NCBI RefSeq assembly: GCF_001584335.1
Contig: NZ_LSBB01000023.1
Location: 62,001-126,000, forward strand
DNA from: Bacillus atrophaeus
Lineage (GTDB): Bacteria > Bacillota > Bacilli > Bacillales > Bacillaceae
Direction of reading: 5' to 3'
DNA length: 64,000 nucleotides
The position numbers and the translations under genes were made by a program. Numbering within the stretch: the first letter of the stretch is position 1; the number at the start of each line of letters is the position of its first letter. A model generated the notes under the pieces. The model searched no databases and was not told where the DNA came from. It worked only from the letters and a program-made list of their open reading frames with translations. Positions 16,819-24,618 of the stretch are shown one piece after another.

Positions 16819-19686
16819 CTAAGCATGAACAATATTATATTCCAAAAGCATTCTCTTTAATAACCCGCTAGGCTTACTAACACTATCCGATAAACAATTG
16901 ATATCTCCCATGATTATAAAGCTATCCTTTGCGCGCGATACAGCAACATTTAAAAGGCTTTTATTAGCATCTATAAAGAAACACCCATCATTTTTCCCAT
17001 AAACTGTGGACATGATGATGATTTTTCTTTCTCCGCCTTGAAATGTATGAACTGTTCCTACATCAACATATTTTTTTACCGCAGGAGATAATGCTTGTTT
17101 AATAATCCCAACTTGCATTTTAAACGGGGTAATAATTCCAATTAGACTTTTCTGATTTTCTCCTTTATAGGCGTTACAGATATCATTAAAATTCCGGTTA
17201 ATCCACCCTGCAATTGCCTCGGCCTCTACTTTATTATAACGGCTCCCTGCTTTCTTGCTAGAATGGTTAGAATCAACTTGTATGTGACCAAAAGGCGGGA
17301 TTAATAAGCGATTAATTCGGTTTTTCTCATCATTACTTGCCTTACCTCTCATTGGTTCAAGGTTCCCTTTGTATACTAGCTTGTTGCAATAATCAATGAT
17401 TTCGTCGTAACAGCGTCTATGTTCACTTAAAAACAGACCACGTTCTTTATATTTTTCATATTTACTGCTTTTACATGCTACTCTCATAACGCTTGATTCT
17501 GATGTATTTAGCCCAAGCTCGCGAAGCCTATCAAACTCCTCGATTGTTTCTATAACACAATTTGATAGAGCTAATGATACGTCTAACGACTGATTGATAT
17601 TCCATACGGGTTCGATTTGATGAACATCACCAACGACGACCGCCCGTTTCGCAAGCGAAAAAGAGCATGCTGCAATCTCAGGAGTAACTTGTCCAGCTTC
17701 GTCAACGATTAATAAATCGATGTCATTATACATAAAGTGTTCTTTTCCATTATCATAGGCAAGAGAAAATTTAGGTAGCTGATAGAACGTCATGACAAAA
17801 CAGGGCGCCAGCATCCTCATATTTAAATGGAACTGCTTCAGAACATTTTTGAAATTTTTCCCTTTCTGCTTCTCAGTCAGTCTTTTCTCCCTTAGCCACC
17901 TGCATTCAAAATAATGAATCGCCAGCCAAAATGAAGCATATTTAATGCTTATATCTAATCTTTCGTTCATATTATCTAAAGAGTGTACTGTTTTATGCTC
18001 ATGTACAGAAATTTGCATTTTGTCTAGACTGTTTATCATGTTATTATATCTTTGATTTAATTTACTGATGGATTGATAAACGTTATCTATTTGTTGCATC
18101 TTTTCTCTTGTCTCTTGGGCTTTAAGGTTATAAATAGAGACAATATCGTCAACGCTCATTGATTCATTTAGAAAACTTTCATTTTGCCCTATAAAATAAC
18201 GAACATGACTTTGGATTTTCCTTTTAATGAAAGGCAGAAAGGAAAAACATCGAACAACAAGAGGTATTTTAGAAAAATGAACAGTCCACTCTTCGATTCT
18301 AGCTTGTATTGTTTGAAATGATTCTTCAGCTTTTCTTTTTTCATCTAATAAATAATTATGGTATGTATCGATAGATCCTTTTTGAGGCGCAATACGTTCA
18401 TATTCTTGGAATATTGATAATAACTTTTGTCTAACCTTTTCTATCGTTGATAATCGATTCCAAATTGATCGCTCGCACTGTCCTATGTTTGTATGATGTG
18501 TTCCAAAATAACGGTTACATTCATCTATCATCTTTTTTGTTGAACGCTCTACATTCTCTTCACTTTCTACCTCGTCAAAAAAGTTCTCTCCTTTTGAATT
18601 TGTATATTGAAACCCTTTTTCCTTTGCCTCTTTCTCTTTCGTTACTGATGGAAAATAAACGGCAAAACTGCTTACTCCTTCAATCCATCTGCATTCTAAA
18701 TTAGTAGTTTGCCATATGGGTTTAATTTGACTAAATGATTCAATGATATTTGTCACAGCCTGATTATTTGTTGATGAGGCGACAATGAGAGGCGGTTCTG
18801 TCTTCTTTAACGCCTTTTGTACATATAAATTTGCTACTAATGATTGGAGTAATGTGGTTTTCCCTGTACCCGGAGGGCCATTAACAGCAAGAATATCCCC
18901 CTCTTCCATGTGATTAAAATGGTTTAGACATTCCCTTTGAGACGGAGATAAAGGGTACTCTCCACCCATCTGCCCAACGTGCATTTTCATTTCCGAAAGC
19001 CCATTTGGGATAAGAGGAGTTATAGTTTCAGCTTGTTGTTTGATAAAACGATTGTAAAGAGGAAGGTGATTCGTCTGGTTTGCTAAAAGATGATCATACA
19101 ATTTTAAAATATGTCCCGTAGCATTTATCACATTATCCTTGATAACATAAACGTTTTGTTCCAGTTCAATACCTTTTACTGAGAGAGAGGTAAATTCAGT
19201 ATCTGTTACAGTCTCATACATATCTTTTGCAAAACCAACATAATCATTCCAATTCAGATTTCTTTTCAATCTTTGAAAATGATTGCTCATAAATTCATCG
19301 AACTCATCTAAGTGACCAACAGCCAAGTCTTGATCAATAATAGGATAAAGATGTTCTCTCGGAATCCATGGATATTTATCTTCAGATGGATAAAGCACAC
19401 CACTAGAAGATAAAATCGCTGGAATATATAGAATCCCGCTCATTTCCTCTTGATTCACATCAACCTTTTGCTGGCCATTAAAAATTGTTTTAATCGTCTT
19501 TGCAATAATGATAATATTTAATTTATCTCCCTGACGATTTGATAGGGTTTGAAAATCCTCTTTCTTAAGTTTGCCTTTATAAATACTATTTAAATCAGTT
19601 ATCGTGAAAAGTATGTTTTTGAAGTTGATTTTCAGATCCGCAGCTACGCTATCTCTGAAGTACTTTGTTATATGATGGGCTGTCAT
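16819..19686 (-). CDS. Superfamily 1 (Upf1/DNA2-like) helicase with long insert
   Basis: 955 residues. Walker A GPPGTGKTT at 270-278, Walker B variant LLIVDEAGQ near 660, motif III VVVGDVHQIEPVW shortly after, and late motifs TVHTFQGGE (about 880) and NVAVSRAKD (about 918): the full set of an AAA_11/AAA_12 SF1B helicase. About 370 residues of mostly helical sequence separate motif Ia from motif II, and a 260-residue N-terminal region has no motif I recognise. No nuclease motif is visible. Such helicases are frequent in defence islands, but no partner gene is adjacent, so the role is unknown. ATG behind GGAGG (6 nt). Codon usage is AT-rich relative to the core genes. Confidence 0.8.
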   Translation of the reverse strand: MTAHHITKYFRDSVAADLKINFKNILFTITDLNSIYKGKLKKEDFQTLSNRQGDKLNIIIIAKTIKTIFNGQQKVDVNQEEMSGILYIPAILSSSGVLYPSEDKYPWIPREHLYPIIDQDLAVGHLDEFDEFMSNHFQRLKRNLNWNDYVGFAKDMYETVTDTEFTSLSVKGIELEQNVYVIKDNVINATGHILKLYDHLLANQTNHLPLYNRFIKQQAETITPLIPNGLSEMKMHVGQMGGEYPLSPSQRECLNHFNHMEEGDILAVNGPPGTGKTTLLQSLVANLYVQKALKKTEPPLIVASSTNNQAVTNIIESFSQIKPIWQTTNLECRWIEGVSSFAVYFPSVTKEKEAKEKGFQYTNSKGENFFDEVESEENVERSTKKMIDECNRYFGTHHTNIGQCERSIWNRLSTIEKVRQKLLSIFQEYERIAPQKGSIDTYHNYLLDEKRKAEESFQTIQARIEEWTVHFSKIPLVVRCFSFLPFIKRKIQSHVRYFIGQNESFLNESMSVDDIVSIYNLKAQETREKMQQIDNVYQSISKLNQRYNNMINSLDKMQISVHEHKTVHSLDNMNERLDISIKYASFWLAIHYFECRWLREKRLTEKQKGKNFKNVLKQFHLNMRMLAPCFVMTFYQLPKFSLAYDNGKEHFMYNDIDLLIVDEAGQVTPEIAACSFSLAKRAVVVGDVHQIEPVWNINQSLDVSLALSNCVIETIEEFDRLRELGLNTSESSVMRVACKSSKYEKYKERGLFLSEHRRCYDEIIDYCNKLVYKGNLEPMRGKASNDEKNRINRLLIPPFGHIQVDSNHSSKKAGSRYNKVEAEAIAGWINRNFNDICNAYKGENQKSLIGIITPFKMQVGIIKQALSPAVKKYVDVGTVHTFQGGERKIIIMSTVYGKNDGCFFIDANKSLLNVAVSRAKDSFIIMGDINCLSDSVSKPSGLLKRMLLEYNIVHA

Positions 19687-19739
19687 TCTGTTCCTCCCGA
19701 TGCATATGCATTCTTTGGTAATAATATATATTTAAAACA

Positions 19740-19768
19740 ATTATATCCTATATATATATAGGAATAAA
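19740..19768 (-). promoter_or_regulatory. Helicase promoter with an 18-bp palindrome as spacer
   Basis: Minus strand -10 TATAAT (19745-19740) and a weak -35 TTTATT (19768-19763) are separated by 17 bp that are almost exactly a perfect palindrome (TCCTATATATATATAGGA, 19746-19763). A dimeric repressor bound there would block RNA polymerase; this is inference. The hexamers lie 55-80 nt before the ATG. Confidence 0.5.
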
Positions 19769-20424
19769 GAACTTGATTAAACTAAAAAGAGGTTCTAGTA
19801 AGGTAATGAAGGTTGAAAATAAGATATCATTTCTAAAGGCTAATAAAATGTTAATATAAATAACTGTAGAACTAATTTTATTTCACGACCAGCTAGAACT
19901 CTTTATCTGGTTAATCAAAACAGGAGCACCCTATCTTAAGGATGAGTTGCTAATCAAATCCAAATAACCATGAAATGATTAAAAAATAATTAACAGAATC
20001 ATAGACCCTATTAAAAAGATACGAAGACGCGAAAGACTTTATCCAACATTCATCCGAGGCACAATTCGAAGAAGGCTTTTCTAAAATAAACAACAAATTA
20101 GAACTTTGACAAAAGCATCTCTAGAATCAGCTAACGACTACATGAAATCCTATGCTCATGGAAATGCATAAAACAGAAAAGCTGTTAAAATAGCATGATG
20201 AAACTGGTAAGTCGTAATAACCGCAATCCCAAATTCAAAAATTGAGATTGGCTAACCTCCACAAAAACAAATATAACGCGAAACACCCAAACTCCCTTTT
20301 GCGGACTGCACCGAAAAATTTTTTTGCGGTCTCTCAACCCCTTCCTATTAAATTTCAGTATTGATAAAATTTACATAATTAGTTGTTCTGTATTTGGGGA
20401 TAATTTTTAATAGATGGAATCAGG
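19769..20424. other. AT-rich intergenic stretch with a possible gene remnant
   Basis: No convincing gene. On the + strand 20005-20109 is open and protein-like (reads TLLKRYEDAKDFIQHSSEAQ and ends with EL-stop), followed in another frame by SLESANDYMKSYAHGNA-stop (up to 20171). These look like pieces of a decayed helical protein, possibly a small accessory protein of the kind encoded with LXG toxins, but the match is too weak to name. Confidence 0.3.
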
Positions 20425-20473
20425 ACAATGAAGGTCAAGGGTTTAAATACCTTTTGTCCTCTTTTTTTGTGCC
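20425..20473 (+). terminator. Terminator upstream of the membrane-anchored protein gene
   Basis: Hairpin with outer arms GGACAA / TTGTCC (20423-20428, 20454-20459) and an inner GGGT/ATACC stem, followed by CTTTTTTT on the + strand. No gene now precedes it on this strand. The sequence from 20454 to 20496 is repeated, imperfectly, after the next gene. Confidence 0.55.
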
Positions 20474-20536
20474 TAAAATGGTATTGAAAAATCGGCATAA
20501 AAGGGAATCGCTGCTTTTGCTATTTTAATTGAATGG

Positions 20537-20542
20537 TATAAT
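20537..20542 (+). promoter_or_regulatory. Extended -10 promoter element
   Basis: TGGTATAAT: consensus -10 with the TG extension, 22 nt before the TTG start of the membrane-anchored protein; the -35 region is poor. The likely transcript start leaves a very short leader that still holds the AGGGGG ribosome site. Confidence 0.6.
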
Positions 20543-20564
20543 GAGTAAAAAGGGGGCATAATAT

Positions 20565-21140
20565 TTGGATATTTTACTTGCTATATTTCAATTAGCTTTG
20601 TTGTTCGCTGGCTGGTTTCTATATACATATGTGAAGAAGTTACCAGACCAAGTACATGCTAAGAATCTAAAGGCTTTTGAACTCGATCTAAATAAACAGT
20701 TAGAAGAGTTTAGGAATCAATTAACAACAGATTTAGAGTTAATGAAGATAAACGAATCTCAGCTACATATTCATAAAACACAAGAATTTTCTAAGTTAGT
20801 CGAAGTTCTGTTAATCAGCTTAACGGACAAGGACTATGTAAGAAAATTAGGTTCAGACAAGAGAATACAAAAAGAACATAACAAAAAAATGTTAGACTTA
20901 GGAACAAAATTATTCTTTTTCGCCTCAGACGAAACTGTAAAGAAATTCGTGGAATGGCGCAAGTATTCTTTAACCGTTGACACTCCTCAATATGAAGCAA
21001 AACAGGTAATAATTATTCTAGCTGAACTAATAGTTTTAATAAGAAAAGATTTAGGATATAGCCAAACTGAGTGTACTAAAGATGACTTTTTACACATTAT
21101 GCTTACAGATTGGGATAGATATAAAACTCTAGAAGGATAA
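20565..21140 (+). CDS. Membrane-anchored coiled-coil protein of unknown function
   Basis: 191 residues. One N-terminal membrane segment (about 3-23, LLAIFQLALLFAGWFLYTYV), then a charged helical region likely to form a coiled coil (about 30-80, KAFELDLNKQLEEFRNQL), then a helical cytoplasmic domain with no motif I recognise. Start is TTG at 20565, preceded by AGGGGG at 8-9 nt; no in-frame ATG lies near. Own promoter and own terminator make it a single-gene cassette, and imperfect 43-bp direct repeats flank it. Its position between a helicase and a reverse transcriptase operon suggests an accessory, perhaps defence, role; that is guilt by association only. Confidence 0.65.
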   Translation: MDILLAIFQLALLFAGWFLYTYVKKLPDQVHAKNLKAFELDLNKQLEEFRNQLTTDLELMKINESQLHIHKTQEFSKLVEVLLISLTDKDYVRKLGSDKRIQKEHNKKMLDLGTKLFFFASDETVKKFVEWRKYSLTVDTPQYEAKQVIIILAELIVLIRKDLGYSQTECTKDDFLHIMLTDWDRYKTLEG

Positions 21141-21160
21141 CTAATTGTTGTCCTTTTTTT
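21132..21160 (+). terminator. Terminator of the membrane-anchored protein gene
   Basis: Arms AAGGATAAC / GTTGTCCTT (one internal mismatch) with a 5-nt loop, then seven T on the + strand; the left arm overlaps the stop codon. Confidence 0.8.
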
Positions 21161-21289
21161 GTGTATGAAAAAGCTATAGAAAATTGCCGAAAAATTTTTG
21201 AAGCTACTTTACTTTATATAGATCACTATTTCCTTAACCACAACTTTCCATAAACTTCCATCAAATGTTTTCACAACGGTGTGTATATT

Positions 21290-21725
21290 ATCCATATACC
21301 AGACGACCCCCGACAGACCCCCTGCCTCTCCCTATATACCCCCTTGTGCCCTTATAGATTGCCATTGATCTATAGTAACTGATCTTTCTATAGTGTGGTT
21401 AGTCCCTGTTCTTCTTTCGTTCTGTTGTCTTGTCCTTGCCTCGTGTCCTGTCCTTGTCCTTTCCTTGCCATGTGTGCTGTGGCTGTGCCTGTGTGCCTTC
21501 CTATGTGTCTCTATATGCCCCCCTTGCTGTTACCTACTATCTATAGTGGCTGTGTGTGCCTTATAGAGGTAGTGCTATATAGGTGCTGTGCTAATAGTGA
21601 GGTGTGTTTCTATTAGGCTGTTTTTAGGGACCCCTATAGGGTAATTTTTAGACCCCCTACCCCCCTTTTATTTTGAATGATTGAAAACCAGCCTTGTTAT
21701 TCTGTATGAACCCCCCCTCAAACAA
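21290..21725. repeat. A-depleted (+ strand), C/T/G-rich low-complexity island
   Basis: No gene. Composition is extreme: 21402-21502 has only one or two A in about 100 bases on the + strand, with tandem-like CCTTG, GTCCT and TGTG words, and runs of C (21654-21667, 21711-21717). Short CTATAG/CTATATA words recur at least eight times (for example 21299, 21337, 21370, 21389, 21512, 21541, 21572, 21643). An open frame of 73 Cys/Pro-rich codons across it is a composition artefact. It lies outside the reverse transcriptase operon, whose terminator is at 21752-21780. Confidence 0.6.
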
Positions 21726-21751
21726 ATGTGGTGAGTTTTGATTTTTGTAAT

Positions 21752-21780
21752 AAAAAAACGACCCCAATATATGAGATCGA
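21752..21780 (-). terminator. Terminator of the SLATT-reverse transcriptase operon
   Basis: Minus strand CGATCTC-ATATATT-GGGGTCG, a 7-bp stem including two G-U pairs, followed by seven T, 10 bp after the reverse transcriptase stop codon. Confidence 0.8.
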
Positions 21781-21790
21781 TAATTTATAG

Positions 21791-23173
21791 TCACGAGAAA
21801 TCTTGAACATCCTGTTCTAACAATTTTATTGGTTTATAAACCTTTGCATAATAGAATCGTTCTATTTGATCATCAGTTTTAAGAGATCTTTCTTTTACAT
21901 TAAACGTATCTATCAATAAGAATCTTTTTTCATCAATTGAAAGGATATCAGGGCGATGGATATATTTAGTCCTTGATCTATTGTAAATGATTTCATAATA
22001 GGTCTTTACGAAATTTTTTATCTCTAACCCCTTAAAATTCTGTTTAAGTTTAAAGTCGTCGATCATTTTTTTCACAAACCAATCAAAGTGATAAAAAACA
22101 TTTATATCGTCTATTTGGGAATAGAAGAAAACCCAACCATACTTTTTTTCTTTCTCGGAAGTTCCATTTACTTTATTACTAATTGAACCAGTTATCTTGT
22201 TGTTCAAATAAAAAATAAACTCTCTCGGTGAAATATTATTTGAATGACTGTATCGAGAAAACATGTCAACAATAGATTTTTCAAACTTTAATTTTGTAGA
22301 CTTCTTTATAGTTAAACCAATATCTCCTGTTGACTTTAACTTTTCAATTCTATAACCTAAAAAATCATAGCCAACAAGGTCTAATCTTCCCTCACTACAT
22401 TTCCCTTTATTCAATTTCAATTTATGTTCTTCTTCAATTTCCTTAAAGATATCATTTTTGATATTAGGTATATCTTTTACATTACATAAAATCAGGATAT
22501 CATCAACATATCTGTAATATCGTAATCTTTTTTTCATTTTGTATTTTTTGTCCATATCTTGAAAATATACTTCTGCTAAAACATTTGAAATAGACAATCC
22601 TTGCGGGACACCTACACAGTTTGAATATAAGCTGTCCTCTTTTGAATGATTTTTGGATACTGTTGGCGTTCTAATTGCATTTAAAATTAAATTCTATACG
22701 AGAGGTGTTCTAATCTTTTTAGATAATTTCTTGTCTAAATTACTATGATTTATATTATCGTAAAAGTTCTTTATGTCGATTTTAATAAACGAGTCAAAGT
22801 TCTTTAACTCGTTTTTCATGTCTCCAATTACTGTTTGAACCAATGGTTGTTCAATTGAAAACGATTCTTGAATTATTTTGTGTAGTCCTTTAAGAACTAT
22901 TTTATCTCTAATAGTCGGAATAGATATTACTCTAGGAAAGCTACTTTTAGATTTGATAAATAACTTTTCCCTATATGCTGTATATTTGTATGTACCATTA
23001 AAGACTTTTCTGTTAATTATACCTAAATGTAAATCCACTTTTTTGTCGAATACTCTCTTTACCATTCTATCTATTCCAGAGACAGTATTATAATGTATTG
23101 TTTTCTCATACAGGTCTTTTAAATTTTCTGTTTTATATAGTACTTTAAAATGTTTATAAGCTGGTAATGACAT
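21791..23173 (-). pseudogene. Reverse transcriptase interrupted by one in-frame TAG
   Basis: One continuous frame of 460 codons with a single TAG at codon 160 (22696-22694). All core RT motifs are present: RVISIPTIRDKIVLKGL (81-97), FIKIDIKNFYDNINH with Asp133 (129-143), VGVPQGLSIS (187-196), YVDD at 222-225, and GYDFLGYRI later, plus a long C-terminal domain. The retron VTG motif was not found, so this is nearer to the unknown-group/Abi-type defence RTs than to classical retrons. The TAG falls between motif 3 and the QG motif, in a segment reading KKIRTPLV-stop-NLILNA; one base change (TTG, CAG or AAG to TAG) explains it. Product 1 (159 aa) lacks the YVDD; a TTG at 22597 could start a C-terminal piece. 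Starts 7 nt after the SLATT stop. Confidence 0.85.
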
Positions 23174-23180
23174 TTACATT

Positions 23181-24053
23181 TCACTTCCATACAAACAATA
23201 TTATTAGTGCAACAATCGGAATAATGAATAATGAAAATTTTATAATACCTTTAACAAATTTATACTTATAATAGGCTATTTGATCATCAAGTGAGTTTAA
23301 CTTTTTGTTGTTTCTTAAATAAACTAATCGGTCTGCAAAGCTATGATTATCAGTTTTTTCTAAGATATGATTGTACTCTTTTTTAATTTCGTTAAACTTA
23401 GTTAGTCTATTTTCATAACCTAAATCCTGGAGTATAAGATCCTGACATTGACTTTCAATTCTTGTTAAATCTAAGTAACATTGCTTATAGGAAATTGCCT
23501 TTTCTTTATAACCGTATAAGGAAACAAAAAGTGATATTCCAAATAAAGCTACTGAGGAAATCACTGTTAGAACTGATATCCTATCAATTATTCCTTGATC
23601 AGTAATTACAAGCCCTAAAATGGATAAGGACAATACAATTAAGGTATAAAAATTAACAACGAATAGTGAAAAAATGTTGTTATTATTCATGCGTGCCTCT
23701 GATTCCATCCTAGTTTTCTTTGTAACCCATACTCTATGATCTTTAAAATATGTTATTTCAGCTAAGAGACCTTTTTCCTTATCTGAACTTTCCTCAGTGG
23801 TTAATTCAATCAATAACTCTTTAATTTCATTTAAAACTTTGGAATCTTGATTTTCCGAATTACTTTTATTTTGAAATAACCTTCTGACCTCACTTAAAAG
23901 AACACTATCTATGCTTCCAGTGCTTTTTTCTTCTTCGGTATTCTTTTCAATATCAGGCTGGGTAGTTTCATCAAAAACCATTTTTGGTTCTTCACCTATT
24001 CCAGCATCACTTGTTTCACTGTTTTTTTCCCTTGTTTCAGTTGCTTGTACCAA
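23181..24053 (-). CDS. SLATT-type membrane protein paired with the reverse transcriptase
   Basis: 290 residues. An acidic, low-complexity N-terminus (1-60), a helical segment, two adjacent membrane segments (about 128-150 and 160-182), a cytoplasmic helical part with the DRL/EKTDNHSFADR segment, and a third membrane segment at the very C-terminus (about 268-289). Two closely spaced helices followed by a Y-N-x-I-L-x-x-x-x-N-H pattern fit the SLATT superfamily (predicted pore-forming effectors in SMODS/SLOG and RT-linked conflict systems). Start taken as TTG 24053, 6 nt behind AGAGGTG; a GTG at 24062 overlaps the ribosome site itself. The RT follows directly: effector plus sensor/polymerase is the inferred design. 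Confidence 0.75.
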   Translation of the reverse strand: MVQATETREKNSETSDAGIGEEPKMVFDETTQPDIEKNTEEEKSTGSIDSVLLSEVRRLFQNKSNSENQDSKVLNEIKELLIELTTEESSDKEKGLLAEITYFKDHRVWVTKKTRMESEARMNNNNIFSLFVVNFYTLIVLSLSILGLVITDQGIIDRISVLTVISSVALFGISLFVSLYGYKEKAISYKQCYLDLTRIESQCQDLILQDLGYENRLTKFNEIKKEYNHILEKTDNHSFADRLVYLRNNKKLNSLDDQIAYYKYKFVKGIIKFSLFIIPIVALIILFVWK

Positions 24054-24073
24054 TGTATTCACCTCTTAAATAG

Positions 24074-24194
24074 AGTGAGTAAGGTCTCCGATGGTTTGGA
24101 TGGAATATTCCCGTAGGAATCACTATAGATACATAGATATGTACCATTGATTAGAACACCTCATGAGGTCACTAGGTTGGAAACCTTACTCTCT
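24074..24194 (-). ncRNA. Structured leader RNA of the SLATT-RT operon, retron-like in layout
   Basis: Arms 24191-24183 and 24085-24077 pair perfectly over 9 bp (GAGTAAGGT with its complement), extended by 3 bp inside and 2 bp outside after single mismatches, closing a 97-nt interior. Within it are three hairpins: palindrome ACCTCATGAGGT (24158-24169), TACATA-GA-TATGTA (24130-24143), and ATTCC/GGAAT (24107-24120), which on the RNA strand has the stable C(UACG)G loop. The predicted transcription start is at about 24191, the first base of the closing stem; the ribosome site of the SLATT gene begins 6 nt after the stem. It could be an RT template/primer RNA or a regulatory leader. Confidence 0.6.
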
Positions 24195-24197
24195 TTA

Positions 24198-24226
24198 AAT
24201 ATCTCATACCCTGCACATTTTTACAA
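24198..24226 (-). promoter_or_regulatory. Sigma-A promoter of the structured RNA and SLATT-RT operon
   Basis: Minus strand TTGTAA (24226-24221), 17-bp spacer, TGAGATATT giving an extended -10 GATATT (24203-24198). Seven bases downstream is 24191, the start of the closing stem of the leader RNA. Confidence 0.7.
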
Positions 24227-24321
24227 TATTATCAAGATATTAGATGGGAACATTGCCGTAGTAATACAGAAAAGAGACATTCAAAGGGTATACCTCTAAA
24301 TGCCTCTTATTAAGATATTTA

Positions 24322-24537
24322 TTAAATTAAATCTGAAACCAACGTCCACCTGTCATAGAATTTAGAGACGTTATACTCTAGATCACGAACCTCTACATAC
24401 CTGCCATTTCTATACTGAAAGTAAAAATGGTATAGGTCTGAGTTATCGCTGCGTTTGCCCCTGATAAAGTCTATTAACTCGTCTGATGTAAAAAAGAAGG
24501 TGTAAAACTCTAAAAGGGGCTCTGACGTTTTTTATAT
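24322..24537 (-). pseudogene. Orphan open frame, probable gene remnant
   Basis: About 70 codons without a start codon, ending at TAA 24324-24322. The translation is protein-like (SDELIDFIRGKRSDNSD, then FYFQYRNGRYVEVRDLEYNV and a Trp near the end) but I cannot name it. An in-frame TAA bounds it upstream. It may be the C-terminus of a gene lost when the neighbouring operon was acquired. Confidence 0.35.
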
Positions 24538-24618
24538 CGATGGACAAAGTTTATGATTATCACTGCCACTACGAATTAAACAGAATAAAAGATTTAAAAA
24601 ACAAGATGGGTGGAAGCA

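Noticed and set aside
21395..21616. 73-codon Cys/Pro-rich open frame on the + strand
   Set aside because: Arises from the A-poor composition of the island; no ribosome site and no protein-like pattern.
21290..21725. A-poor island as template repeat of a diversity-generating retroelement
   Set aside because: No second copy (variable repeat) differing at A positions is seen in the window, and the operon terminator separates it from the RT gene.
22597..23173. Two separate genes instead of one interrupted reverse transcriptase
   Set aside because: Both pieces are in the same frame and the sequence between TAG and the second start continues the RT fold (including the V-G-V-P-Q-G motif), so one gene with a nonsense codon is the better reading.
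24077..24191. Leader RNA as a T-box or known riboswitch
   Set aside because: No T-box bulge sequence, purine-riboswitch core or other known aptamer pattern was recognised; no terminator hairpin with T tract before the SLATT gene.
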